This document shows, piece by piece, positions 44,953 to 54,625 of a stretch of DNA of 55,529 bases (position 1 is the first letter of the stretch; the number at the start of each line of letters is the position of its first letter). Source of the stretch: Candidatus Melainabacteria bacterium. GTDB taxonomy: Bacteria; Cyanobacteriota; Vampirovibrionia; 2-02-FULL-35-15. A program made the translations under genes and the position numbers. A model generated the notes under the pieces. That model did not search any database. It was not told the DNA's origin and was given only the letters and a program-made list of their open reading frames with translations. Location of the stretch: assembly GCA_016201905.1 (NCBI GenBank), contig JACQBQ010000021.1:1-55529 (forward strand), in the 5' to 3' direction.

Positions 44953-46756
44953 ATGCATGTTACATTAGTTGCTAGGGATGGCTTTCCTAGACAGGAAATT
45001 CAAGGAGTAATAAAGCTTGCTGAGTCAAAAAAATCTAAAATTGCATCAAAGTCTCTTCCAACAAAATACAATCTATTCACAGAAATACTCTCGCCTACAT
45101 CTGAAAAACCAATAGCTCGTCAAACTTTTGCCGAGTTTAAAAAATGTTGTTCGGGGTTATGGGCTATTGCATATCAGGCTTTCAAAAATCCTTCCGGGGC
45201 TAGAAAGGCACTTTATTTACTTTTAGGAGGAGAGCATAATTTGCAGGAGTGGTTAGTTAAAAATACTCCTGTAAAAACACCGATATATAAACGAGGTCCA
45301 AGAGGTACTGTATGTTTAATTCCCTATGAACAATTTGATCCAAGAAGTAATAACTGTTTTGCAAAGGGAGATTCTTCCCACGGTATGAAATTAAAACATA
45401 ATGCTGTTCCTATTACAGTTGAACATAATGGAAAAATAGGAGAGCTATATTGGGTTACAGACAAAAACAACAAACGTTATGAGATCTTTCATCGTTTATT
45501 TGGAAGTCATGGACCTCTTGGTGCCATAGACCATAATAAACATCAGAAAGCCATGTCTATGATTGATGCTAAAAGTTATTTTCTTAGTGATGCCGTTAGA
45601 AATAAAAGAAAAGAAATTTCAGAAATCATCGGGGGAAATGCAGGCAGAATAGAAGCTTTAATAGGATCAGGAGCTGAAGTTAATCTTAAAGAAGAATGGA
45701 AAAGATCAATTTCAGAAACATTGTTCAGGTGTTTAATTGGAAATGTTTCTGAGGAACGTCAGGAAGATATTATTCGTAACGCTGAAATAGCACTGAACTA
45801 TTTAATAAGAACTAAGGCAATAAGTCCTATTCCAAAAATAACAATTTTCAGCAATGCAAATCAAGAAGGTGAAAGAGCACTTAAAGAACTCGATATTATG
45901 GGACTTGAAATATGTAGCGAACGTCTCAGAGAACTTGAGAACAGAAATCCTGAAACCCTTATTGATTGGCTTACACTTTCAGTAGTAAACACAATAAGAG
46001 AAGAATCACAAAACAAAGACCCTGAAGAGGTTGTACTAGATGCATCTAAAACATTTCTTGAGATGATGGGAGCCGGAGTTTTTACACGAACAGCCTCAAG
46101 AAGCAATTTCGATTATTTGGCTCTTACTGATAATGATTTTCGGCAAAGGCTAGTTAGAGCATTGGACCAATTTAATTCTCCAGATCTCAATGGAATAATA
46201 CAAGGAGCACTTAACAATGAAAAATTATTGGAGCCTTTTTATGCTGCTGCATGTGCTGCATTAGCATATAATCCAACTGTACTTTTTGCTTCTAAGGAAT
46301 TCAAAGATTGTGTTTCGGGAATTACTAGATGACAATAAAACTATTGAACTAAGTGATACCGAACTGAGACAATTAATTGAAAAATATTGCTTTGAACACC
46401 CTCTGTTAAGCATAAGACAGAACCAAGAAGTTTTTTACCCGCTGGCTGGTTACTGCAGGAAAGGTCTTGAAGAAAATGGTTTTATAAAAGAAGATGGAAA
46501 TCTTAACAGTGAAGCTGTATTTGATCCTAAAAATTTTGACAAGATAACTGCAATAGGTAAATGGCAGTTTGCTACTGGTGTAAGAGGTTGCATAGGTGAA
46601 ACATTTGCCCTTGAAGCCCTTACTTGGGATACGTTGTGTATGGCATACCTGCTTAAAAAGTTTCCAGAGATGAAAATTGTCGGAAAAACCAAGACAAATT
46701 TCGGCATCTTTATGGGTAGAGAATTCAAGGTAAAAGATTTAACAGCTAAAAACTAA
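44953..46756 (+). pseudogene. Cytochrome P450-like gene split by a frameshift
   Basis: Two reading frames make one P450-like protein. The first (44953-46332, 459 aa) has a helix-I-like GAGVFTRT. The second (open from 46286 to 46756) has the heme Cys loop FATGVRGCIGETFALEAL, matching F-x-x-G-x-R-x-C-x-G. Dropping one T from the T5 run at 46283-46287 joins the frames as NPTVLLLLRNSKIVFRELL, as in P450s after the K helix. The ExxR of the K helix is not intact (reads AALAYNP). The frameshift may be real or a sequence error. The first 100 residues are unassigned. Confidence 0.65.
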
Positions 46757-46916
46757 AACATAGAGGGATTTTATATTCCCAAATATCACTTGCAAAGTAA
46801 AAGTTATCCAAAAATGCTACTGGCTTAGTGCAAATTTCTTCTCGGATATAAAGTCCAGATTCCAATTTCTGTGCTGCTCCAACTTGCCCTAGTGATGTAA
46901 CTATAACTTTTTCTCC
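46746..46916 (-). other. Short open remnant without start codon
   Basis: On the minus strand an open frame of about 56 codons reads like protein (VIVTSLGQVGAAQKLESG, EICTKPVAFLDNFYFASDIW) but has no ATG or GTG start and begins right after a stop. It overlaps the end of the P450-like gene on the other strand by 11 bp. It is probably the decayed tail of an older gene. Confidence 0.3.
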
Positions 46917-46941
46917 TTACTTAAATATTTCTTGTCCTTAG

Positions 46942-47085
46942 TTAAGCATTTTTATCTTTTAATTGCTCTGGTTTTTTAAGCTCTCTTTCCACCTTTTTTC
47001 TAAGATCATAATTGTGCCAAGCTTCTCTAGAAAATGGTGAGAAAAAATAGCGCAACTCGAACAGAGCATTTCGTATTAAATTCAT
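46942..47085 (-). CDS. Small basic protein (47 aa)
   Basis: A short gene. ATG at 47085 is preceded by AAGGAG with good spacing. The product begins MNLIRNALFELRYFFSPFSREAW and then becomes strongly charged (LRKKVERELKKPEQLKDKN). There is no membrane segment; the first half may be an amphipathic helix. Function unknown. Confidence 0.5.
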   Translation of the reverse strand: MNLIRNALFELRYFFSPFSREAWHNYDLRKKVERELKKPEQLKDKNA

Positions 47086-47190
47086 AGACTTTTCTCCTTG
47101 TAATTATTTTACATTAAAATAACTCATTTATAATGTAGCGATTGTCATAGGGGTTTGAACTGTATTTTACAGGGATGAATCTTCTTTATA

Positions 47191-47760
47191 TTAAGTAATA
47201 TCTTCGAATACTTTCCCTTCAGTATCCATCATGATATCAATCCAATTTATTATGCCGCGAATTTGCAATGTCTTCATATACATTTGTGGTTTAGGTGATT
47301 TGTTAAGTATAAAATGACTAGTAATTCCGTTATCATCAGTAATTTTTTTTTCACTAAACTCTTGTGCAATGCAAGTTAAGTCTGATTCACGGGAGATTTC
47401 ACTTCCAGTGTAAGTAATTAATTGACTCGCCAAAAATTCTGCCAGCATGTTAGGGTCATTTTTCATTTTTCTTCCTCGTTCCTCTTCTGGCTTTTCTTGA
47501 TGCATATTCGATATAATACCTAAAGCAATTAGTCTCCCATTTAAAGCTTCTAGCTGACAGTATATTTCTACTTTTCTTTTATCATCGTTTTGTATAGCTG
47601 GATTAGTAAATAGAGCATTAACTCGTTGCATTACCTGAATACATAAATTTCTTATCTGACTTGCACGGTCGCTTTGAAAAAAGAAATGCTTTGTTGGTCT
47701 CCAGTTCCCACTTGAAGTTATATAGCAAGTTTTCATATTATTTAATTTTATCATCTGCAA
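47191..47760 (-). CDS. Soluble protein, unknown (189 aa)
   Basis: No domain recognised. The protein is helical, with charged clusters in the middle (NMHQEKPEEERGRKMKND) and a C-terminal alpha/beta part (IRGIINWIDIMMDTEGKVF). There is no signal peptide. ATG 47736 (MKTCYITSSGNWRP) is an alternative start. It sits between the P450-like remnant and the MazEF-like module, facing away from the latter. Confidence 0.5.
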   Translation of the reverse strand: MQMIKLNNMKTCYITSSGNWRPTKHFFFQSDRASQIRNLCIQVMQRVNALFTNPAIQNDDKRKVEIYCQLEALNGRLIALGIISNMHQEKPEEERGRKMKNDPNMLAEFLASQLITYTGSEISRESDLTCIAQEFSEKKITDDNGITSHFILNKSPKPQMYMKTLQIRGIINWIDIMMDTEGKVFEDIT

Positions 47761-47870
47761 AAATATATATTAAATCTATTTAAGGTTCACACAAAAAGAA
47801 AGTGAAAACGCTTTAGTCAAGGACATTTTAAACCAATATTTATATTTTTTTAATCTTTCTTTCATTTAAA

Positions 47871-47907
47871 GCATCTGTCCCAAAATAATATAAAAAACGA
47901 CAGATGC
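47871..47907. other. 9-bp inverted repeat hairpin in the 319-bp spacer
   Basis: GCATCTGTC and GACAGATGC are separated by 19 A/T-rich nt. The spacer 47761-48079 has no gene. It also holds a 6-bp repeat AACACT/AGTGTT (47993-48011) that could be an operator for the downstream toxin-antitoxin module. Confidence 0.4.
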
Positions 47908-48040
47908 AATCCTGCAAATGGTTTGATCAATGGAAGTTATAAGCTTGCCTTGTGGCCTATAAAAATGTTTGGATTAAGTAACTAATGGAAATAACACTAG
48001 AAAACAGTGTTAGTACTAATTTTATACATCTTAATATGTG

Positions 48041-48046
48041 TATAAT
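48041..48046 (+). promoter_or_regulatory. Candidate -10 box of the toxin-antitoxin operon
   Basis: TATAAT lies 34 bp before the antitoxin ATG, between two copies of ATATGTGT. The matching -35 is weak. The AACACT/AGTGTT inverted repeat lies about 30 bp upstream. Autoregulation by the TA complex would be usual. Confidence 0.45.
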
Positions 48047-48079
48047 ATGTGTGTAGTAGAGTTGTGTTAAGGTAAGCAT

Positions 48080-48286
48080 ATGAGTAAGATTAGAAAAAAT
48101 TTCTCAATATCAGATCAATCAGCAAAATATCTTAAATCAGTTGATAATGAATCAGATTTTGTAGATAAGTTGATTAAACAAGCCATGTTTGAAAATGCAG
48201 CAAGTAGCATGGCTAAAGATCCTGATTATCTAAAAGAATTTAAAGATTGGGATTCTCTTTTAAAAGATGGTTTAGAAAATGACTAA
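48080..48286 (+). CDS. Antitoxin of a MazEF/PemIK-like pair
   Basis: A 68-residue acidic protein (KFSISDQSAKYLKSVDNESDF...LKEFKDWDSLLKDG) with the size and layout of type II antitoxins. A weak N-terminal DNA-binding segment (KIRKNFSISDQSAKYL) is followed by a flexible acidic tail. It overlaps the toxin start by 8 bp (ATGA), typical of coupled TA pairs. Called mainly from context. Confidence 0.6.
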   Translation: MSKIRKNFSISDQSAKYLKSVDNESDFVDKLIKQAMFENAASSMAKDPDYLKEFKDWDSLLKDGLEND

Positions 48287-48644
48287 GCCACTTCTATTAC
48301 ATAGGCCAAAAAGAGGTGAGGTTTGGATAGTTGAATTAGATCCAACGCGTGGTCATGAAATGCAAAAAACCAGATATTGCCTTGTGATTCAATCAGATGT
48401 TTTAAATAAAAAGTTACCTACTTTTATTATTTCCCCGATTACATCAAAAGTAAGAGAAGAATGGTATCCGATCGGGATAATTTTGAAAAAGGGAGAGGGT
48501 GACTTAATGAAAGAATCTCAAGTTATGCTTAATCAAGTCAAGGCAGCAGATATAACAAGATTCAAAAAAAAAATCGGGAAAGTTAGTGAAAATATTATGA
48601 AACAGGTTAACCATTCGCTTACTTTTGTCTTAGGACTAGAATAA
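48279..48644 (+). CDS. MazF/PemK-family toxin
   Basis: A 121-residue endoribonuclease-type toxin. The family pattern is clear: RPKRGEVWIVELDPTRGHEMQKTRYCLVIQSD at the start, FIISPITSK, MLNQVKAADITRFKKKIGKV. The Arg and Thr expected at the RNA cleavage site are present (RGEVW and the SPIT region). Expressed with the upstream antitoxin. Confidence 0.88.
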   Translation: MTKPLLLHRPKRGEVWIVELDPTRGHEMQKTRYCLVIQSDVLNKKLPTFIISPITSKVREEWYPIGIILKKGEGDLMKESQVMLNQVKAADITRFKKKIGKVSENIMKQVNHSLTFVLGLE

Positions 48645-48658
48645 TTTTTTCTCTAAGA

Positions 48659-48752
48659 AATGGGATGTCGTGGACTTAGTTAGACAAAAGGATTCTAACC
48701 TATAAAGGAGATGTTTATATTCCTGAGTTAGAGTTGGCAGTTTGATATCTTT
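48659..48752. repeat. Diverged copy of a short sequence also at 55003-55072
   Basis: Both copies read CGTG-ACTTAGT...ACAAAA...ATAAAGGA-A--TTTATATT-CTGAG...GC-GTT/GCT and in one frame end as KGDVYIPELELAV-stop and KGQIYITELALAA-stop. Each copy lies next to a TA pair. They are probably decayed ends of one gene family. Confidence 0.35.
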
Positions 48753-48785
48753 TACCATCCTTAAGGATTTACAAAACACTCAGCT

Positions 48786-50759
48786 TTATCTAATTATACC
48801 TCCAGGATTATCTATAAACCCCTGTACGAGTTGATAAATATTTTCCCGGTCAACGTTCTGTAGATGCTTATCATAAAGGGCTTGTGCTTCTTCCCCTTTT
48901 AGTTCCCCTTTAAGTCCAAGATATTCTTTAACCAAATCTTCAAGTTTATCCTTTGGTACCTGCTTTATGATTTGTCTGCTAGTTAATAATGCTCTATCAA
49001 GAATTTGATTCATAAACTCACTATCTTTATCTGAAAGTTCTACCTGTGGATCAGTGTAATCAGAGGAAATGTGCCCTTCAAACATTGCGCTACTTAACAG
49101 TAAGCGTATAATGTCTCTTGCTTCTTTGTAATCTCCTTTAGCTCCGGTAGTTTCACTATTTCGTGGTAGAAGCTCTAGTTCTGCAGCTCTTCCACCCATA
49201 AGAATAAGAAGACTTTCAAGAAGTTCAGCTTTTGCAGGTAAAATCTTACTGTATAATCCACCTGAGATCATTACATGTCCTAATGATCTTCCTCGCGGAA
49301 TATTAGATATGGTTTCTATGTTCCTTTTACAGGCTAAAGCAAGTATTCCATGTCCAGCTGGTTCATGCCTGGCAATTACTTTTAAGTCTCTATCTTTTAC
49401 CTGTGCCCCGCTTTCCATTCCTATGCTTATCTCTGTAATTGCTGACTTAAAGTTTTCTTTTGTTATCAGGGACTGATTATTTTCAAATGCAATAATAGCT
49501 GCCTGTTTAATCAGGTTTTCAAGCTGTGCACCGCTAAATCCTTCGGTGTTATCAGCAAGCCATTTAATATCTACATCTTCTGCAAGTAAACCTTTTTCTT
49601 GTTTTCTACTTAAGTACTTATCTAAGACATCTTCTCTTTGACTTGATGAAATAAGAGGAGGGATTTCAATTATCATATCAAAACGCCCAGGTCTTGTAAG
49701 AGCATCATCCAGTGTGTCAGGTCGGTTTGTAGCTGCCATAACAGTGATGCGATCGTTCGGTTTAAAACCATCCATTCGGTTCAGTAACTGATTTATAGCT
49801 TGAGTATATTCCCTACTAGAGTCAGTAGAACCACTGGCACTATTTGAGCGCTTACCTCCTATAGCATCTATTTCATCAATGAAAATTATGCAATGACCTT
49901 CCTTTTTAGCTACCTTGTCAGCTTCATCAAATAAGTTGTCTATCTGGACAGCTCCCAGACCGGCAAACATTTTTATAAACTTTGAAGCACTGACCGGTAT
50001 AAAAGGAACGCCGGATTCTCCTGCAACAGCTCTTGCTAATAAGGTTTTTCCAATTCCTGGCCCTCCTATAAGAAGTATCCCCTTTGGTAATTGTGCTTCC
50101 ACCTTGTTTTCATCAGCATCTTTAATATATTTAACAATCTTCTCAAGCCTTTTTATAATATTTGGGTATCCTCTAACATCTTTAAATCTGGTATCAGATT
50201 TTACTGGCTTGAAACCATCTTTTCCACCACTCGATAAATGTTTAAAATATCTATATAAGATCAAGATTAATATAACGGCAACTAATGAAGGAGCTACCGG
50301 TGTTACTCTATCCATGATTGCCGTGATTCTACTTTTTTCACCTTTAGTAATAAGTACTGGTTCAGGGCTAAGTGTTCGTAATCCCTGTTCTAGTTTTTCT
50401 ACTTCTTTTGTATCAGTTGGCATAGTAAGATATACACTGCTTTTGTTTTTTAAAATAAATTCATAATATGCTGTAGTGGTTTGCCTTTCATCAGTACTTA
50501 TCCATAACTGTGCTTTGGTGATTTTTCCTAGCTTTGCTTTTGCTAAAACTTGATCAACTGTACTTAGAAATAAACCATCTTTATCGGGGATGTCATCTTT
50601 TATAACTTCATTATTTACTTGTGTTTGAGGAGCAGTTTGAATTTCTGCATTGTCCTTTTTGTTGCAGCCTTGAAGAGTTGTTAGTCCAAGAAGTGATGCT
50701 GCAATTAGATTTCTTGGGTAGGAAAGCAATCCGTGACTTGCTGGAGATAACTTAACCAT
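48786..50759 (-). CDS. FtsH-like AAA+ protein with altered zinc motif and lipobox
   Basis: A membrane AAA+ protein of 657 residues. It has FtsH order: N-terminal segment ending in a lipobox (LQGC, Cys32), periplasmic part, one membrane helix (residues about 155-172), AAA domain with Walker A GGPGIGKT (233-239), Walker B FIDEIDA and ALTRPGRFD, then the protease domain. The zinc site reads H465-E-P-A-G-H470, one residue longer than the HEAGH of active FtsH. The pore loop is FAG, not FVG. The rest of the domain and an Asp (ETTGAKGD) remain. It is probably an inactive or altered paralogue. Confidence 0.85.
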   Translation of the reverse strand: MVKLSPASHGLLSYPRNLIAASLLGLTTLQGCNKKDNAEIQTAPQTQVNNEVIKDDIPDKDGLFLSTVDQVLAKAKLGKITKAQLWISTDERQTTTAYYEFILKNKSSVYLTMPTDTKEVEKLEQGLRTLSPEPVLITKGEKSRITAIMDRVTPVAPSLVAVILILILYRYFKHLSSGGKDGFKPVKSDTRFKDVRGYPNIIKRLEKIVKYIKDADENKVEAQLPKGILLIGGPGIGKTLLARAVAGESGVPFIPVSASKFIKMFAGLGAVQIDNLFDEADKVAKKEGHCIIFIDEIDAIGGKRSNSASGSTDSSREYTQAINQLLNRMDGFKPNDRITVMAATNRPDTLDDALTRPGRFDMIIEIPPLISSSQREDVLDKYLSRKQEKGLLAEDVDIKWLADNTEGFSGAQLENLIKQAAIIAFENNQSLITKENFKSAITEISIGMESGAQVKDRDLKVIARHEPAGHGILALACKRNIETISNIPRGRSLGHVMISGGLYSKILPAKAELLESLLILMGGRAAELELLPRNSETTGAKGDYKEARDIIRLLLSSAMFEGHISSDYTDPQVELSDKDSEFMNQILDRALLTSRQIIKQVPKDKLEDLVKEYLGLKGELKGEEAQALYDKHLQNVDRENIYQLVQGFIDNPGGIIR

Positions 50760-50838
50760 TTATATAGTCCTTTCATTTTTTAAATAAAAATATCTAATAA
50801 GTTTATGTGAATAAATAATACTCTATGCAAAAAAAAAT

Positions 50839-50858
50839 ACATTAAATCTATTTAATGT
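50839..50858. repeat. Perfect inverted repeat ACATTAAAT-CT-ATTTAATGT
   Basis: A 9-bp perfect palindrome with a 2-nt centre, in the otherwise gene-free stretch 50760-51136. A 15-nt core (ATTAAATCTATTTAA) recurs at 47768-47784 near the start of the 189-aa gene. Possible operator. Confidence 0.35.
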
Positions 50859-51136
50859 TTCTGTAATTATGCTGAAAAGTCCTTAAATAAAGCTCTTAAA
50901 CAAGTAAGCAAAAAACTTTTATAAACTTTTATAATCTTTTAAGATTTAGTTTTTAGCAATTGGCTTTTGATTATTAGTCCTTAATTAAAGTAGAGATTTT
51001 GCCTGATTCACAAATGATAGAAATTATTTTAAGGTTAGCTATGTAAAAAACTTAGAAGTGTGGAAGTTAGTATATGAGCACAGCATTAATACCGACAGAA
51101 AGTAAAATTCTGAAACATGGACAAAAGTACAATTAA

Positions 51137-51970
51137 TCATCTTATTTTAATCTTAGATAAATCTAGAGAAGATTTAGGGAATTTCATCTTTAAGCTTCCT
51201 AACTCTTCTACAATAATTTGTGAAACGGCAAAATTTCTAAACCATTTGTGATTTGCTGGTATAACAAACCAGGGAGCATATTCAGTGCTACAACGGCTTA
51301 ACATTTCCTCATAAGCTTTTGTATATTTGTCCCATAATTCTCGTTCTTTTATATCTGATAGACTAAACTTCCAATTTTTAGTTGGGTCATTAAGGCGTGC
51401 TTCTAGGCGTTTTTTTTGTTCTTCTTTACTTATATGCAGAAAAAACTTTAGGATTTTTACATCATTGTCTGAAAGAATTTCTTCAAACTTATTTATTTGC
51501 TCATATCTAGCTTTCCAAACTGATCTTGGAACTAAATCTTTAACCCTCACCACTAAGACATCTTCATAATGAGATCTATTAAAAATACCAATATTACCTT
51601 TGTTAGGAATATTTTTATGAATACGCCATAAGAAGTCATGATCAAGCTCTTCTTCAGAAGGAGCTTTAAATGAGGTCACCTGACAGCCTTGGGGATTAAC
51701 GCCATGCATAACGTGACTTATAGTTCCATCTTTTCCAGAGGTATCCATTCCTTGAAGTACAACAAGAAGTGCATTTTTATTTTCTGCATAAAGAAGTTTC
51801 TGCAACTCACTAAGTTTTTTTATATTATCTTCTAAAATTTCATTGGCAGAGTCTCTGTCTGTCAAGCCAGCTGTATAATCAGGATCATAATTCGAAAGTT
51901 TTACTTTCTTTCCAGGAGGAATATTAAATTGGCTATATAAGTCCTTGATAGAAACAGAATGAGTTTTCAT
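51137..51970 (-). CDS. Polyphosphate kinase 2 (PPK2) family
   Basis: A 277-residue single PPK2 domain that moves phosphate between polyphosphate and nucleotides. Walker A-like LQGMDTSGKDGTI, then FKAPSEEELDHDFLWR and IGIFNRSHYEDVLVVRV are the family's signatures. One-domain PPK2 enzymes usually make ATP or GTP from polyphosphate. The 377-bp stretch upstream (50760-51136) has no credible gene. Confidence 0.88.
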   Translation of the reverse strand: MKTHSVSIKDLYSQFNIPPGKKVKLSNYDPDYTAGLTDRDSANEILEDNIKKLSELQKLLYAENKNALLVVLQGMDTSGKDGTISHVMHGVNPQGCQVTSFKAPSEEELDHDFLWRIHKNIPNKGNIGIFNRSHYEDVLVVRVKDLVPRSVWKARYEQINKFEEILSDNDVKILKFFLHISKEEQKKRLEARLNDPTKNWKFSLSDIKERELWDKYTKAYEEMLSRCSTEYAPWFVIPANHKWFRNFAVSQIIVEELGSLKMKFPKSSLDLSKIKIR

Positions 51971-52109
51971 AATTTATTAAATTGATTAGTTAAAAAGTTT
52001 AGCAGATTATATAAAATCATGTGTTAATAAGCCGATTTCCTTTGGCTTCGCTTAATCATAGACTTGCACAAAAATTCAAAAAGCATCAGGGCACCAATTT
52101 TAATACTGC

Positions 52110-54245
52110 CTATTTTCTAACTTCTTCAATAGCAGCTTTTACAAGCTTATCGTCTAGCTCATCTTCTTTATGCTGTCTTAGTGTAAGTTTGCTTAAGTTT
52201 TCTTTTACTTTTTCTTTTGAATTTATAATTGCTTTTGTAAGTGCAAGCCTTGTTCTTTCAGAGACTTTGCTAGTATTTAATTTATCCTGAGCTATTGCAA
52301 TGGCAACAATTCCTTCAATTGCTCCATGCATCCTAACTAACTCTCTTTGTCTAAGCTCAAGATCGTCCCCATATTTAAGCCCAAGCAAGGATACCTTTAA
52401 AGCTAAACATTTTGACTGAAATTGAAGCCATAATGCATCAGATAAACTAAGTGAGCCTTTTTGAAAACTAAACATTCTTTTTGTAAATCTTATTACTGCT
52501 GGAATTACATCAGCCCAAAAGCTTACCCTATCTTTCCTGTTAAAAAAATTAAGCACTGCTTTACCATCTTTTTCAAAATCTTTTAAGGCTGCACCAACCA
52601 CAAGTTGTCTAAGCACATCAACTGTACCTTCTCCAATAACCCATACTTCTGAATTTCTTTCTCTTAGCTCTGTCCCACTTATATGACCAACTGCATTACC
52701 AGCACCACCCATTAAAGTTTTTACTCTCCTAGCAATTTTTTGATTTGCCTCTGAAGCAAGTATCTTTAGAAGTGCGGCTTCTGCAATGCCATTCCCACCA
52801 GTTCCATATTTGTCAATAAAAGCTGTAATTAAATCAGAGGCTGCTTTTGACTGCGCATACTCAGATTCAATTTCTGCATCGTGTGTTCTTACTATAGGAA
52901 CATCAGCTAGTGTTCCTCCATATTGAGGGAAAACATTTCTTGAGATTTGGTAATTTAAATTTTCATCTCTACTTTCTCTTGCAAGCTGAGTGCATATTGG
53001 TCCAAAACCAACTCTCCCAAGACTAAGGCCTGCAACAATTAGTTCTGCTGCTTTTCCAAGTCTTTCTTTCCCACCAAGCACAATATCTATTGGTAGAGAA
53101 GGTAAAACATAGTTATTAAAATCAATTCTTGCTTGATAGCTTCCTTTCACTGTAGATAAATATAGTGGAATTGAAATATCAAGTCCTTCTTTTCTTAGCT
53201 CGCTTGATTTCTTTTCCCTGTCACTAACCGAGTCATTTATACTAAATGGTAATTTTAATATAAAGCCAGTTGGTTTTAATTTCCCTTTTATGTCTACTTT
53301 TGCCATTACAAATGCATAACTTGCAATATGAGTACATGTTATATAAACTTTTTGACCATTTAAAATCCACTTACCATCTGCTCTTTGATGTGCCGTAGTT
53401 TTCATACCCCTTAAAGCATCTGTACCAGAATGTGGTTCTGTTAAGCCAAAGGCTACTAGCTTACCGCTCCCAACCTCACTAAGCAGAAAATTCTGTTGCT
53501 CTTTAGTACCAAATCCAATGCATCCTTGAGAAAGAGAATTTTCAACGCTTGTAATAATTCCTAAACTTTCAGATGCGCTTATTACTTCTTGGATAATTGG
53601 GGCATACATCATTTGAGAAAAACCAAGACCATTGTGTTCAATTGGAAACTTCATTCTAAAAAGCCCAAGCTTCTCCATAGCTCTTAAAACTGCAGGAGGA
53701 ATATTTCTGGTCTCATCAATTTCAAATTTATCTACTTCAGACTCTATGAATAATTTTTTTAAATCATCTTTTGAAAGTTTAAGCCTTTTAAGAACTGGCT
53801 CAAGATCAGACAGTGGATTTCTAAGAAACTCTTGAGCATTTTTCTCATCCATTTCCCATTTTTTCTTTTCATTTTCATACCAGTTATAAGCACCACTTCC
53901 TGGACTTAAATCTGAGTTTTTTATCCCGTACATTGCTATTAAATGGTGTTCTAAAGTTGAGAGCTTAGGTCTAAGCACAATTCTAACCAATTTCTTATAA
54001 GCTTCTACAAAAACTTTTTGATTATCTAAAAGATTTTTATTTATTCCTTGGATTAAATTAAGTGGAACACATCCACCAAGAACACTTTTTACTATTGTTG
54101 GTTGTATATTTTGCTTTTGATCTGAGTCTGAGAATGCATGCTTAAGTGCTTCAACCTCTTCAGATGGTTTTCTTTCCATAAATCCATCTCTCCCATTATT
54201 TTTGGAGATTTCTTGAGAAGCCATTTCATTCATTGTTTGTGACAT
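52110..54245 (-). CDS. Acyl-CoA dehydrogenase family protein, long form
   Basis: A 711-residue FAD enzyme. The dehydrogenase core (residues about 90-560) shows LTEPHSGTDA, WILNGQKVYITCTHIA, KTLMGGAGNAVGHISG and the end motif VWVIGEGTVDVLRQ (catalytic Glu region). About 150 further residues at the C-terminus are helical, as in long multidomain acyl-CoA dehydrogenases. The substrate (fatty acyl-CoA chain length) is not visible. No beta-oxidation partner is in the window. Confidence 0.88.
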   Translation of the reverse strand: MSQTMNEMASQEISKNNGRDGFMERKPSEEVEALKHAFSDSDQKQNIQPTIVKSVLGGCVPLNLIQGINKNLLDNQKVFVEAYKKLVRIVLRPKLSTLEHHLIAMYGIKNSDLSPGSGAYNWYENEKKKWEMDEKNAQEFLRNPLSDLEPVLKRLKLSKDDLKKLFIESEVDKFEIDETRNIPPAVLRAMEKLGLFRMKFPIEHNGLGFSQMMYAPIIQEVISASESLGIITSVENSLSQGCIGFGTKEQQNFLLSEVGSGKLVAFGLTEPHSGTDALRGMKTTAHQRADGKWILNGQKVYITCTHIASYAFVMAKVDIKGKLKPTGFILKLPFSINDSVSDREKKSSELRKEGLDISIPLYLSTVKGSYQARIDFNNYVLPSLPIDIVLGGKERLGKAAELIVAGLSLGRVGFGPICTQLARESRDENLNYQISRNVFPQYGGTLADVPIVRTHDAEIESEYAQSKAASDLITAFIDKYGTGGNGIAEAALLKILASEANQKIARRVKTLMGGAGNAVGHISGTELRERNSEVWVIGEGTVDVLRQLVVGAALKDFEKDGKAVLNFFNRKDRVSFWADVIPAVIRFTKRMFSFQKGSLSLSDALWLQFQSKCLALKVSLLGLKYGDDLELRQRELVRMHGAIEGIVAIAIAQDKLNTSKVSERTRLALTKAIINSKEKVKENLSKLTLRQHKEDELDDKLVKAAIEEVRK

Positions 54246-54395
54246 TGATTTTTTAAAGTAAGCTTAAAACTATACTATCAGAACAGTTGCTTTAGTTCAA
54301 AATATATAGGTATAAAAGCTTGAACTGTAGTTTTTAGCATTTACAAGTTTTGATAACTAAGAGTGTTAACCAAAATTAGGATGACATTTTTTCTT

Positions 54396-54623
54396 CTAAG
54401 CTGCTAAAAATTCTCTTACTTCTACCTGAACACCGGATCGTGCTGCTGACTCTGCTAGCTTGAGGAGTTGTGTTGTAGTCTCTTCTGAGAAAAATGCTTC
54501 ACTACAGTTTTGACAAACCTGTGCAGGTACATCTTGGAAAACAATTGTTGTACTTCCCTTAGCTAGGGTTGCTGTGGTATGCCCTTCTTTAGTTTCACCA
54601 TTTTTACAGATTGTACATTTCAT
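54396..54623 (-). CDS. YgiT-type zinc finger protein (antitoxin-like)
   Basis: A 75-residue protein with two CxxC knuckles (CTIC and CQNC) in a YgiT/MqsA N-domain layout, then a short helix. In other genomes this domain pairs with MqsR or DUF4258 toxins. It lies 2 bp after the DUF4258 gene, so the two form a TA-like pair in toxin-first order. Confidence 0.8.
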   Translation of the reverse strand: MKCTICKNGETKEGHTTATLAKGSTTIVFQDVPAQVCQNCSEAFFSEETTTQLLKLAESAARSGVQVEVREFLAA

Positions 54624-54625
54624 TT

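Noticed and set aside
51020-51136. Short fragment NLEVWKLVYEHS resembling a four-helix-bundle (S23) protein
   Set aside because: Only about 20 codons, with stops on both sides; too short to support even as a remnant.
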